NCBI GenBank assembly: GCA_027312165.1 | Contig: DAICXN010000004.1 | Location: 1-43,888 of the forward strand | Source: Candidatus Saccharimonadota bacterium | GTDB lineage: Bacteria; Patescibacteriota; Saccharimonadia; Saccharimonadales; Saccharimonadaceae | DNA: 43,888 nt | Direction: 5' to 3' | In this document: one piece after another, positions 14,037-20,077 of the stretch | How the letters are laid out: every line of letters starts with the position of its first letter | Position numbering within the stretch: position 1 is the first letter of the stretch | Program-made: the position numbers and the translations under genes | Notes under the pieces: generated by a model | What the model saw: the letters and a program-made list of their open reading frames with translations, nothing else | Databases searched by the model: none | What the model was told of the DNA's origin: nothing

Positions 14037-15239
14037 TTAATTCTCCTTTGAATTACTCTTACCTAATCTTATCACGTCCTGCACATCTTCTGGCAGGAAG
14101 CCTTTTTGGTGTTTAAAATCAGCCTGCCACTTATAATCTTTCGCGTAGCCAAGATCTTTCATCAGCTTAGTCGGTGCGTTACGCAGGTGTAGCGGCACAG
14201 GGCTATTGTTGTAGCGACTCGCCAGATCCTTTGCCGCATACATCAAATCGGTCACTTCGCGAGATTTCTGAGAACGAGCTAGTGCCGTAGCGCAGTGATA
14301 GAGGTTGTAGCTACCTTCCGGCAGCCCTACCCTTTCAACTGCCTGAAACGTCGCTACAGCTAAGCTCAAGGCTCCATTTCCCGCCAGCCCAATGTCTTCG
14401 GACGCGAAAATCACCATCCGTCGAGCGATAAACTTTGGATCCTCTCCGGCATCCAACATCCGGCTCAGATAGTAAAGCGTAGCCTCAACATCAGAGCCTC
14501 GCATGCTCTTTATAAATGCCGATATGACGTCGTAGTGCATATCACCTTTTTTGTCATAGCCCGGCAGACGCTTTTGCGCCGCCGCCTTAACGACGTCTGG
14601 CGTAACCTTTTGGCTCAAGCTCAGTGCCAACTCCAAGTTACCCAGGGCAACCCGAGCATCCCCGCCCGATAGTTCAGCCAAATAATCGATCGCTTTTGGG
14701 GTTACATTTTTGGTCTTTTTTATCAGTTTTAGGGCTCGCTTGATTATTGATATAATCTCGTCCTTTGATAGTGGCTCCAAAACGAGAACTCGGGTTCGCG
14801 AAAGTAAAGGATGTATCACCTCAAAACTAGGGTTTTCAGTCGTTGCACCAATCAGTGTGATAAGCCCAGACTCAACATGTGGCAAAAATGCATCTTGCTG
14901 AGCCTTGTTAAACCGATGTATCTCATCAACAAATAAAATCGTCCTGAGGCCCAGGTTCCAGTTCTGCCTGGCGTGTTCAACGACCTGTGTAACATCCTTT
15001 TTGCCACTTGTAACAGCCGAAAGCTCAATAAATTCAGCCTCAACCTCATTGGCAATAATCCTTGCAAGGGTTGTCTTGCCTGTGCCGGGTGGGCCCCAAA
15101 GTATCAAGCTTACAGGCTGTTTTTTTGCAACAATTTGCCGTAATATCTCAGCATCCCCAAGCAAGTGCGACTGTCCGATCACTTCGTCAAGTGACGTGGG
15201 TCGCATACGCTCGGCCAATGGCTGTCGTTGATTGTCCAT
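14037..15239 (-). CDS. rarA: Replication-associated recombination AAA+ ATPase RarA (MgsA)
   Basis: 400 aa. It acts at stalled forks with SSB and DNA ends. Walker A is [17 protein letters not shown] (about 47-63), Walker [15 protein letters not shown], sensor 1 [11 protein letters not shown]. The arginine finger region and the C-terminal tetramerisation domain follow ([37 protein letters not shown]). The start codon has no Shine-Dalgarno. TATAAT ends exactly 6 nt before ATG 15239, so the message is leaderless. It is divergent from the slipin gene. Confidence 0.94.
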   Translation of the reverse strand: MDNQRQPLAERMRPTSLDEVIGQSHLLGDAEILRQIVAKKQPVSLILWGPPGTGKTTLARIIANEVEAEFIELSAVTSGKKDVTQVVEHARQNWNLGLRTILFVDEIHRFNKAQQDAFLPHVESGLITLIGATTENPSFEVIHPLLSRTRVLVLEPLSKDEIISIIKRALKLIKKTKNVTPKAIDYLAELSGGDARVALGNLELALSLSQKVTPDVVKAAAQKRLPGYDKKGDMHYDVISAFIKSMRGSDVEATLYYLSRMLDAGEDPKFIARRMVIFASEDIGLAGNGALSLAVATFQAVERVGLPEGSYNLYHCATALARSQKSREVTDLMYAAKDLASRYNNSPVPLHLRNAPTKLMKDLGYAKDYKWQADFKHQKGFLPEDVQDVIRLGKSNSKEN

Positions 15240-15245
15240 ACTTAT

Positions 15246-15251
15246 ATTATA
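15246..15251 (-). promoter_or_regulatory. Leaderless -10 of rarA
   Basis: Minus strand TATAAT, 6 nt from ATG 15239. The -35 is weak. Confidence 0.6.
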
Positions 15252-15265
15252 TCTTATAGGTGTAG

Positions 15266-15271
15266 TATAAT
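15266..15271 (+). promoter_or_regulatory. -10 of the slipin operon
   Basis: TATAAT 23 nt before ATG 15295, followed by the Shine-Dalgarno AAAGGAGGAG. Its -35 region overlaps the rarA -10, so the two promoters probably compete. Confidence 0.5.
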
Positions 15272-15294
15272 ATTGCTATAAACAAAGGAGGAGT

Positions 15295-16062
15295 ATGGAG
15301 TTTATTTCTGGAACAACGCTATTTGTACTATTTATCGTAGCTGCGTTTATCATCGCTGGCATCAAGATAGTTAACCAATACCAGCGCGGCGTCGTGTTGA
15401 CACTAGGTAAATTTACAGGCGTGCGTGAACCTGGACTTCGAATAGTCATCCCGATAATCCAGCAAATGCTTCGCGTTGATGTTCGCTCAACCCCGATTGA
15501 CGTGCCTAAGCAGGAAATTATAACCAAAGACAACGTCACGGCTGGTGTTGACGCGATTGTGTACTTCCGAGTGATTGATGCTCCAAAGGCCGTACTAGAG
15601 ACTACGAACTACGTATATGCAACCAGCCAGTTTGCACAGGCGGCACTGCGCGATGTTACCGGTAACTTCGAGCTAGATGACCTACTATCAAAACGCGAAG
15701 AGATTAGCCAGCAAATCAAGGAAATAGTCGACAAGCAAACTGACCAGTGGGGTATCGATGTCGAGGCGGTAAAGATTCAAAACATCGAACTACCGCAGGA
15801 CATGAAGCGAGCGATGGCGAAACAAGCCGAAGCTGAGCGCGAGCGACGAAGCAACATTATCAACGCTGAAGGAGAACGAGCGGCTGCTGAAACCCTAGCG
15901 GAGGCCGCCAGAATTATCGCCGGCACCCCTGGTGCGATTAACCTACGTACGCTCAATACAGTCGAGAGAATCAGCACCGAGCCAAGTCAAAAAACCACCA
16001 TACTTTTCCCTGTTGAACTACTTGAAGCCGTCAAAACTATTGGCGACAATATGAAGAAGTAA
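15295..16062 (+). CDS. Slipin/stomatin-family SPFH membrane protein
   Basis: 255 aa. One N-terminal membrane helix (about 6-26, TTLFVLFIVAAFIIAGI) leads into the SPFH domain: NQYQRGVVLTLGKFTGVREPGLRIVIPIIQ, VDVRSTPIDVPKQEIITKDNV and AALRDVTGNFELDDLLSKREEI. A helical tail rich in A/E/R follows (MAKQAEAERERRSNIINAEGERAAAETLAEAA). Slipins form membrane oligomers and are often paired with a NfeD protease. No NfeD is here. Instead a 70-aa coiled-coil gene follows 17 nt later with its own Shine-Dalgarno. Confidence 0.92.
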   Translation: MEFISGTTLFVLFIVAAFIIAGIKIVNQYQRGVVLTLGKFTGVREPGLRIVIPIIQQMLRVDVRSTPIDVPKQEIITKDNVTAGVDAIVYFRVIDAPKAVLETTNYVYATSQFAQAALRDVTGNFELDDLLSKREEISQQIKEIVDKQTDQWGIDVEAVKIQNIELPQDMKRAMAKQAEAERERRSNIINAEGERAAAETLAEAARIIAGTPGAINLRTLNTVERISTEPSQKTTILFPVELLEAVKTIGDNMKK

Positions 16063-16079
16063 TTTGAAAGGAGCGTACA

Positions 16080-16292
16080 ATGGCAGACCCAGAGTCACTC
16101 AGGCAGCAGGCAGATAGGCTTCGCCAAGAAGCCGACCAGTTGCAAAGCCAAATAACAAACCTTCAGGGTCAAATAACCCAAAAGTTGGATCAAGCGGCCA
16201 AACTTGATCAAGATGCGGCTGCCGCTCAAAAACTTCAGCAAGATTCAGAGGCAAAACAGCGCGGCGATAAACCAACTTTCCTTGGATTGTAG
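16080..16292 (+). CDS. Small coiled-coil protein downstream of the slipin
   Basis: 70 aa. Residues 3-60 form an uninterrupted amphipathic helix rich in Q, A, L, D and R (LRQQADRLRQEADQLQ, then QITNLQGQITQKLDQAAKLD). A short tail ends KPTFLGL. AAAGGAG lies 6 nt before the ATG. The 17 nt gap makes it an operon partner of the slipin, and a role in its oligomer or tail contacts is a guess. No family recognised. Confidence 0.72.
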   Translation: MADPESLRQQADRLRQEADQLQSQITNLQGQITQKLDQAAKLDQDAAAAQKLQQDSEAKQRGDKPTFLGL

Positions 16293-16310
16293 TAGGATCC
16301 AAAAGCCAGC

Positions 16311-16339
16311 TTGCCTAACAGCGACAACTTTAGTACAAT
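16311..16339 (+). promoter_or_regulatory. Promoter upstream of tRNA-Phe
   Basis: TTGCCT (16311-16316), 17 bp, TACAAT (16334-16339). Transcription would start near 16346, more than 110 nt before the tRNA and just ahead of a tRNA-like fragment. Confidence 0.65.
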
Positions 16340-16353
16340 ACTAGAGTTATGCA

Positions 16354-16412
16354 GCGGGTCTCTAGCTCATTGCCTGCAAAGCAGCGTCATAAAAAGCGTA
16401 GAGCAGAGGCTA
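16354..16412 (+). pseudogene. Degenerate tRNA-Phe-like sequence
   Basis: Two blocks of tRNA-Phe occur in order: CTAGCTCATTG (16362-16372), close to the acceptor/D-stem strand, then TAGAGCAGAGGC (16399-16410), a 12 nt exact match to the D-stem/anticodon-stem strand. 26 nt separate them where tRNA-Phe has 1. No anticodon arm or 3' half follows. It starts 14 nt after a -10, where a tRNA should start. Probably a decayed tRNA copy now acting as leader. Confidence 0.5.
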
Positions 16413-16461
16413 GGCCGTCCATACTTGCGGCATAAAATAAGTTGTATAAGCTACCATGTGC

Positions 16462-16537
16462 GGCTCTTTAGCTCAGTTGGTAGAGCAGAGGCCTGAAGAG
16501 CCTTGTGTCCCCAGTTCAAGTCTGGGAGGAGCCACCA
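16462..16537 (+). tRNA. tRNA-Phe (anticodon GAA)
   Basis: 76 nt with encoded CCA. Acceptor GGCTCTT/AGGAGCC, anticodon stem GAGGC/GCCTT with loop CTGAAGA, normal D-loop GG and T-loop TTCAAGT. Confidence 0.95.
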
Positions 16538-16544
16538 AAGAAAA

Positions 16545-16568
16545 CACCTGACTTATGTCGGGTTTTTT
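16545..16568 (+). terminator. Terminator of tRNA-Phe
   Basis: ACCTGAC, TTAT, GTCGGGT followed by a T-run. A 7 bp stem with one G-U. Confidence 0.78.
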
Positions 16569-16597
16569 CTTTTAGGTGCTGAGGCTGATAATTCGTC

Positions 16598-16626
16598 TTG
16601 CAAATAACTGCGCTGTTTAGTAAAAT
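16598..16626 (+). promoter_or_regulatory. Promoter of tRNA-Gly
   Basis: TTGCAA (16598-16603), 17 bp, TAAAAT (16621-16626), 18 nt before the tRNA 5' end. Confidence 0.7.
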
Positions 16627-16644
16627 ATATCAAGTAAACAACAT

Positions 16645-16720
16645 GCGGGTATAGCTCAGTTGTTAGAGCGCTTCCTTGCCATGGAAGAGGCCTGGAGTTA
16701 GAGTCTCCATACCCGCACCA
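16645..16720 (+). tRNA. tRNA-Gly (anticodon GCC) with altered 19-56 pair
   Basis: 76 nt with encoded CCA. Acceptor GCGGGTA/TACCCGC. Anticodon stem CTTCC/GGAAG around TTGCCAT gives GCC. The D-loop reads AGTTGTTA, with T at position 19 where nearly all tRNAs have G. The T-loop reads TTAGAGT, with A at position 56 where nearly all have C. The two changes match each other, so the elbow G19-C56 pair has become U19-A56. All other stems are intact, so the gene looks functional. Confidence 0.93.
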
Positions 16721-16733
16721 AGACTAGCGACTT

Positions 16734-16760
16734 AAAGAGATGGTATTGCCATCTCTTTTT
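16734..16760 (+). terminator. Terminator of tRNA-Gly
   Basis: AAAGAGATGG, TATTG loop, CCATCTCTTTTT. Confidence 0.88.
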
Positions 16761-16766
16761 CATTCT

Positions 16767-16775
16767 CCCGCACCA
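16767..16775 (+). repeat. Short copy of the tRNA-Gly 3' end
   Basis: CCCGCACCA repeats the last 9 nt of tRNA-Gly, just beyond its terminator. It has the same arrangement as the larger duplication at tRNA-Leu(CAG), but is short enough to be chance. Confidence 0.35.
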
Positions 16776-16808
16776 TGCCTCGGCAACTATTCAAGGAATA
16801 GAATCAGG

Positions 16809-16837
16809 TTGTTATATCTACTTAGCCCAGTTAGTAT
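16809..16837 (+). promoter_or_regulatory. Promoter of the DUF4389 gene
   Basis: TTGTTA (16809-16814), 17 bp, TAGTAT (16832-16837). A Shine-Dalgarno AAGGAG follows before GTG 16882. Confidence 0.5.
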
Positions 16838-16881
16838 AAAGACGGATCATTTAAAAATCGAACAATAAGGAGAAAAACCGC

Positions 16882-17523
16882 GTGACAACTAAGTCAAAAT
16901 CATTTCCAGCACGACTAGACATCGACTATCCGAGCAAGCTCAGCAGACTGACTACATTCTTCCGCCTAATACTTGCGGTTCCTATAGCATTTATACTCGC
17001 ACTAATTACCGCCGCAGATAGCAGTACAGTGGTAGACGAGGCCGGTAGACAGATCACGACCAGTTCTGGCGGTATAATGGTCGGTATTTTTATAGCTACA
17101 GCCTTAATGATCCTGTTTCGTCAGCGCTATCCGCGTTGGTGGTTTGACTTTGCTTTAGAGTTTAATCGATTTTCAGCTCGAGTTGGGGCATACTTATTCC
17201 TACTGACAGATAAATACCCCTCAACTGTCGACAAGCAGTCGGTTAGCTTGAACCTAGAATATCCGGACGTCAAAAAGGATTTAAACAGGTGGCTGCCACT
17301 AGTAAAGTGGATTCTTGCGATCCCTCACTATATAGTGCTTATAATACTGGCAATTGGCGCACTTTTTGCAACTATCATCGCCTGGTTCGCGATACTATTT
17401 ACTGGACGCTATCCGAAGAGTTTATTTAACTATGTGGTAGGAGTTGGTCGATGGAGCCTCAGGGTTGCAACTTACTCCGAACTGCTTATCACAGATAAAT
17501 ACCCGCCATTTAGCCTAAAGTAA
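16882..17523 (+). CDS. DUF4389-type membrane protein
   Basis: 213 aa, four membrane helices arranged as two similar halves. Each half has a hydrophobic pair followed by an amphipathic strand: FRQRYPRWWFDFALEFNRFSARVGAYLFLLTDKYP, and later FTGRYPKSLFNYVVGVGRWSLRVATYSELLITDKYPPF. The repeated RYP..(W/L)F.(F/Y)....R...RV..Y..LLTDKYP pattern is the mark of DUF4389. Function unknown. GTG start after AAGGAG. Single gene bounded by a strong terminator. Confidence 0.8.
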   Translation: MTTKSKSFPARLDIDYPSKLSRLTTFFRLILAVPIAFILALITAADSSTVVDEAGRQITTSSGGIMVGIFIATALMILFRQRYPRWWFDFALEFNRFSARVGAYLFLLTDKYPSTVDKQSVSLNLEYPDVKKDLNRWLPLVKWILAIPHYIVLIILAIGALFATIIAWFAILFTGRYPKSLFNYVVGVGRWSLRVATYSELLITDKYPPFSLK

Positions 17524-17541
17524 CTTAAAAGCATGAAGATA

Positions 17542-17572
17542 AAAAATAGACCCCGTCGTAGGGTCTATTTTT
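17542..17572. terminator. Bidirectional terminator
   Basis: AAAAATAGACCC, 7 nt loop, GGGTCTATTTTT between the convergent DUF4389 and FMN reductase genes. Confidence 0.92.
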
Positions 17573-17593
17573 AAAATCGACTACTCAGTTAGA

Positions 17594-18160
17594 CTAGCTA
17601 TTTCTAGCAGTCTTTAGCTTCTCGGCCCAAGTCGTAAGCTCAGAAAGCATTGTATCGGCAGCCTTTTCTTCCTCTTCAGAGAACTGGTAATTACCCTCGT
17701 CATCCAAGCGGAAGTAGTAGTTTGGCAATAAGACCTGCTCACGAAGGTCAAACATGCGCAACTCGCCCGCTATGCCCCTAAGGTGCTCGACCGCTCGCGC
17801 GCCACCAGCCTGTGAGCCGTAGCTGACAAATGACACTGGCTTATAGTTCCACTCAGCGTTCAGATAGTTCAGAGCGTTAGCCAACACGGGCGAGTAGCTG
17901 TGGTTGTACTCTGCCGTAACAAATATAAACCCATCTGCCTCACCCATAATCTTAGCTAGATTCTTTGTATGATCAAGCTCGTAATCACCCATCATAGCTG
18001 GCTTTGGCTCGTTGTAAAATGGCAAGTCTAGCTCCTTTAGGTCAACTAGCTCAACGTCAACGTCCGGATTTCGCTTTGCAATCTCCGTTATCCAGGTAGC
18101 TGGTTGAATATTAAATCGCCCTGGTCGAACCGAGCCTGATATAACTTTTATTTTTACCAT
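17594..18160 (-). CDS. NAD(P)H-dependent FMN reductase (flavodoxin fold)
   Basis: 188 aa. An N-terminal phosphate-binding loop ISGSVRPGRFN binds FMN. ADGFIFVTAEYNHSYSPVLANALNYL is the central family motif (F.TPEYN.S.PG.LKNA.D). VSYGSQAGGARAVEHLR is the third flavin contact. The family reduces FMN, quinones or azo and chromate compounds with NAD(P)H. The substrate here is unknown. A strong Shine-Dalgarno AAGGAGGG precedes ATG 18160. It is divergent from an HxlR regulator across an 86 bp gap that contains an inverted repeat, the usual layout for HxlR-controlled redox or quinone-stress reductases. Confidence 0.9.
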   Translation of the reverse strand: MVKIKVISGSVRPGRFNIQPATWITEIAKRNPDVDVELVDLKELDLPFYNEPKPAMMGDYELDHTKNLAKIMGEADGFIFVTAEYNHSYSPVLANALNYLNAEWNYKPVSFVSYGSQAGGARAVEHLRGIAGELRMFDLREQVLLPNYYFRLDDEGNYQFSEEEEKAADTMLSELTTWAEKLKTARNS

Positions 18161-18206
18161 GTATTCCCTCCTTGAAATAAACTTAAATATACGTTACAAT
18201 AATATT

Positions 18207-18227
18207 GTACTTTCAATTATAAAGTAC
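18207..18227. promoter_or_regulatory. Candidate HxlR operator
   Basis: GTACTTT, 7 nt, AAAGTAC: perfect 7 bp arms, midway between the divergent genes. A second, shorter repeat TACAAT-AAT-ATTGTA (18195-18209) overlaps its left edge. HxlR-type regulators are known to bind TACT/AGTA palindromes, which this contains. Confidence 0.6.
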
Positions 18228-18246
18228 TTTGATTAATAAAGCAACT

Positions 18247-18579
18247 ATGAATGAGCTAGATTCCCAAAAAATAAGCTGCACCCCCGGATATAAACTTCTT
18301 GGTGATTTTTGGACGCTGCGAATTATCAACGCCTTGAGAGAGGAAGAGAGGCGTTTTTCTGAGATTGAGCGAGACCTAGGAGACTGCAACACCTCTACAC
18401 TATCCAACCGCCTAGCTAAACTACACGGCGACGGCATCATCAATCGCAACGAACTAAGTCGCGCAGACGTAACCTATAGTCTAACCGATCTAGGCAAATT
18501 AATTTTGCCAGTTCTTGCGGCGATGGATAAATTCACCGCGCAATTTGACAAAATCCGAAGACAAAACACAGATAAATAG
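18247..18579 (+). CDS. HxlR-family winged-helix transcriptional regulator
   Basis: 110 aa from ATG 18247. An in-frame TTG at 18229 lies inside the operator region and is less likely. The HxlR pattern is clear: a single Cys near the N-terminus (ISCTPGYKLLGDFWTLRIINAL), then RRFSEIERDL, STLSNRLAKLHGDGIINR and the wing VTYSLTDLGKLILPVLAAM. Several family members sense quinones or aldehydes through that Cys. It probably represses the divergent FMN reductase and itself. Confidence 0.9.
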   Translation: MNELDSQKISCTPGYKLLGDFWTLRIINALREEERRFSEIERDLGDCNTSTLSNRLAKLHGDGIINRNELSRADVTYSLTDLGKLILPVLAAMDKFTAQFDKIRRQNTDK

Positions 18580-18603
18580 TAGTTCACCGTTGGCTATCCT
18601 GAC

Positions 18604-18632
18604 TTGTCACATAAATAAACATGGAATATACT
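18604..18632 (+). promoter_or_regulatory. Promoter of the beta-helix protein gene
   Basis: TTGTCA (18604-18609), 17 bp, TATACT (18627-18632). The leader is about 33 nt with GAGGA 8 nt before ATG 18672. Confidence 0.65.
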
Positions 18633-18671
18633 TAGACAATCTTATCTGGGAGGATTTTGAGGAATGGTCGG

Positions 18672-19730
18672 ATGAACTTATCACCCACGAAAAGGCCTAT
18701 ATCCAGTAAGTTTATTGGCAAGGTGTTAATTGGTAGCTTGGCTGCTGCAACCGTCTTTACTGTGGCCTATGCAACATTTACTGGCTACCGATCTCTTGAA
18801 GCGGAGAGTGGACTTATCTACGGAGAAGCCTCGTCTATTAACGACCAGTCCGCATCCTCCAATAGTCTACTTAAGTTCGGCTATGGTAGCGGCAGTGAAT
18901 GCACGCCATCCAGTGTAGGTGCCGGCGGATACCCCTTACCAAACCTAGCCGGCAGAGCAAGCGATTGCAATACAGGCCCTAGATACCCCTGCACTTCTAC
19001 CTTCGTGGGTAACTTCGCAACATCAAGTGATGGTCAGGTGATCGAAGGGCTATGCGTGAATGGTGAATTAAGAGTAAATCATGATAACGTAACGATCCGA
19101 GACTCTAAGATCTTGAGCGGCGGGCTGTACGGACTCGATATTGGTCGAGACTCACCGACCTGCCCAACCAACACCCTGATTGAATACGTGGAAATTGATA
19201 AGTCACCTGCGGCCGATAGCATACCTTGGGGATCGTACCAACGCTGTCCAGGTGGACAGGTATATGACCATGTTAAGATCCATAATGTCGGCAGAGGAAT
19301 GATGATCTATGGAAATGTCACGGTTAAAAATTCTTATATATATTCACACTTAACCGCAGAAGGTGCGCACCGCTCTGGGATAAGCACGCATGGAGGCGAC
19401 AATTTCAACATCACAAACAATACTATCATCTGCGTCAACACTGGCTGTTCATCCGCAGTCAATATGTACAGTGATTACGCGCCCGTAACCGACTACCTTC
19501 TACAGGGGAACCTAGTGGCAGGCGGATCAATCTGCGTAAGAGGAGGGCAAACTCACACATACCCAAATGACACGCATGATATCCGCATACTTAACAATCG
19601 CTTCTCCACACTTTATGCACCAGAGTGCGGCACATTGCAGGCTTTGGCACAATTTGACTCTACGGCCCCAGGTAATATTCGCTCGGGCAATGTCTGGCAC
19701 GAATCAAGCCTACCTATAACTGGCGAGTAA
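18672..19730 (+). CDS. Secreted or anchored protein with right-handed beta-helix
   Basis: 352 aa from ATG 18672, chosen because GAGGA lies 8 nt before it; an in-frame TTG (18657) lacks this. N-terminus is basic, then a hydrophobic signal or anchor helix (FIGKVLIGSLAAATVFTVAYATF). This leads to YRSLEAESG, an entry motif seen at the start of many Saccharibacteria exported modules. The rest is parallel beta-helix sequence with short repeated rungs rich in N, G, V and I (DNVTIRDSKILSGGLYGLDI, TVKNSYIYSH, FNITNNTIICVN, DIRILNNRFSTL), as in pectate lyase-like proteins. Eight or more Cys suggest disulfides. It may bind or cleave polysaccharide. Catalytic residues cannot be assigned. Confidence 0.78.
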   Translation: MNLSPTKRPISSKFIGKVLIGSLAAATVFTVAYATFTGYRSLEAESGLIYGEASSINDQSASSNSLLKFGYGSGSECTPSSVGAGGYPLPNLAGRASDCNTGPRYPCTSTFVGNFATSSDGQVIEGLCVNGELRVNHDNVTIRDSKILSGGLYGLDIGRDSPTCPTNTLIEYVEIDKSPAADSIPWGSYQRCPGGQVYDHVKIHNVGRGMMIYGNVTVKNSYIYSHLTAEGAHRSGISTHGGDNFNITNNTIICVNTGCSSAVNMYSDYAPVTDYLLQGNLVAGGSICVRGGQTHTYPNDTHDIRILNNRFSTLYAPECGTLQALAQFDSTAPGNIRSGNVWHESSLPITGE

Positions 19731-19746
19731 GGCTACTGGAACTTAA

Positions 19747-19950
19747 CTAAGATCTATCAATTTCAACAATTTGATGAACAACGGCCGAGCCTAGCTTTAC
19801 CTCTCCATTTTCGCGCACCGACTGGAGGTAGTCGCTCAGCACTTCAAATAAACTCTTGTCGCCGCGCGCCAGTAGCTCGTCCACCCTCGCCTCAACGTCA
19901 CTCCACAGCTCGTCTTTTATTTGATTTTCTGGAGATATTTGTATCGTCAT
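19747..19950 (-). CDS. Small hypothetical acidic protein
   Basis: 67 aa, not recognised. Mostly helical centre (DELWSDVEARVDELLARGDKS, LFEVLSDYLQSVRENG), no Cys, no membrane span. AAGGGG precedes ATG 19950, and TTGACA-17-TAAAAC lies upstream, so it has its own promoter. It lies between the secreted beta-helix gene and the glucosidase. Confidence 0.58.
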   Translation of the reverse strand: MTIQISPENQIKDELWSDVEARVDELLARGDKSLFEVLSDYLQSVRENGEVKLGSAVVHQIVEIDRS

Positions 19951-19985
19951 ACCGCTACCCCTTCTGTTGCCTTATGATGTTATCT

Positions 19986-20014
19986 GTTTTACCAGACCAT
20001 AAGCGGCTTGTCAA
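19986..20014 (-). promoter_or_regulatory. Promoter of the 67-aa gene
   Basis: Minus strand TTGACA (20014-20009), 17 bp, TAAAAC (19991-19986). Confidence 0.6.
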
Positions 20015-20040
20015 TTACTATATCTAGGCAGTTTTAAGTT

Positions 20041-20070
20041 CTGGCATTTTATACCGCTCTAGCTTATACT
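20041..20070 (+). promoter_or_regulatory. Leaderless promoter of the GH13 gene
   Basis: CTGGCA (20041-20046), 18 bp, TATACT (20065-20070), then 7 nt to ATG 20078. It decides the start: the first ATG (20072) is one base from the -10 and would not be transcribed. Confidence 0.6.
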
Positions 20071-20077
20071 TATGTTT

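Noticed and set aside
18515-18709. 64-residue plus-strand frame between hxlR and the beta-helix gene
   Set aside because: It overlaps both neighbours in other frames, has no Shine-Dalgarno, and covers the promoter of the next gene.
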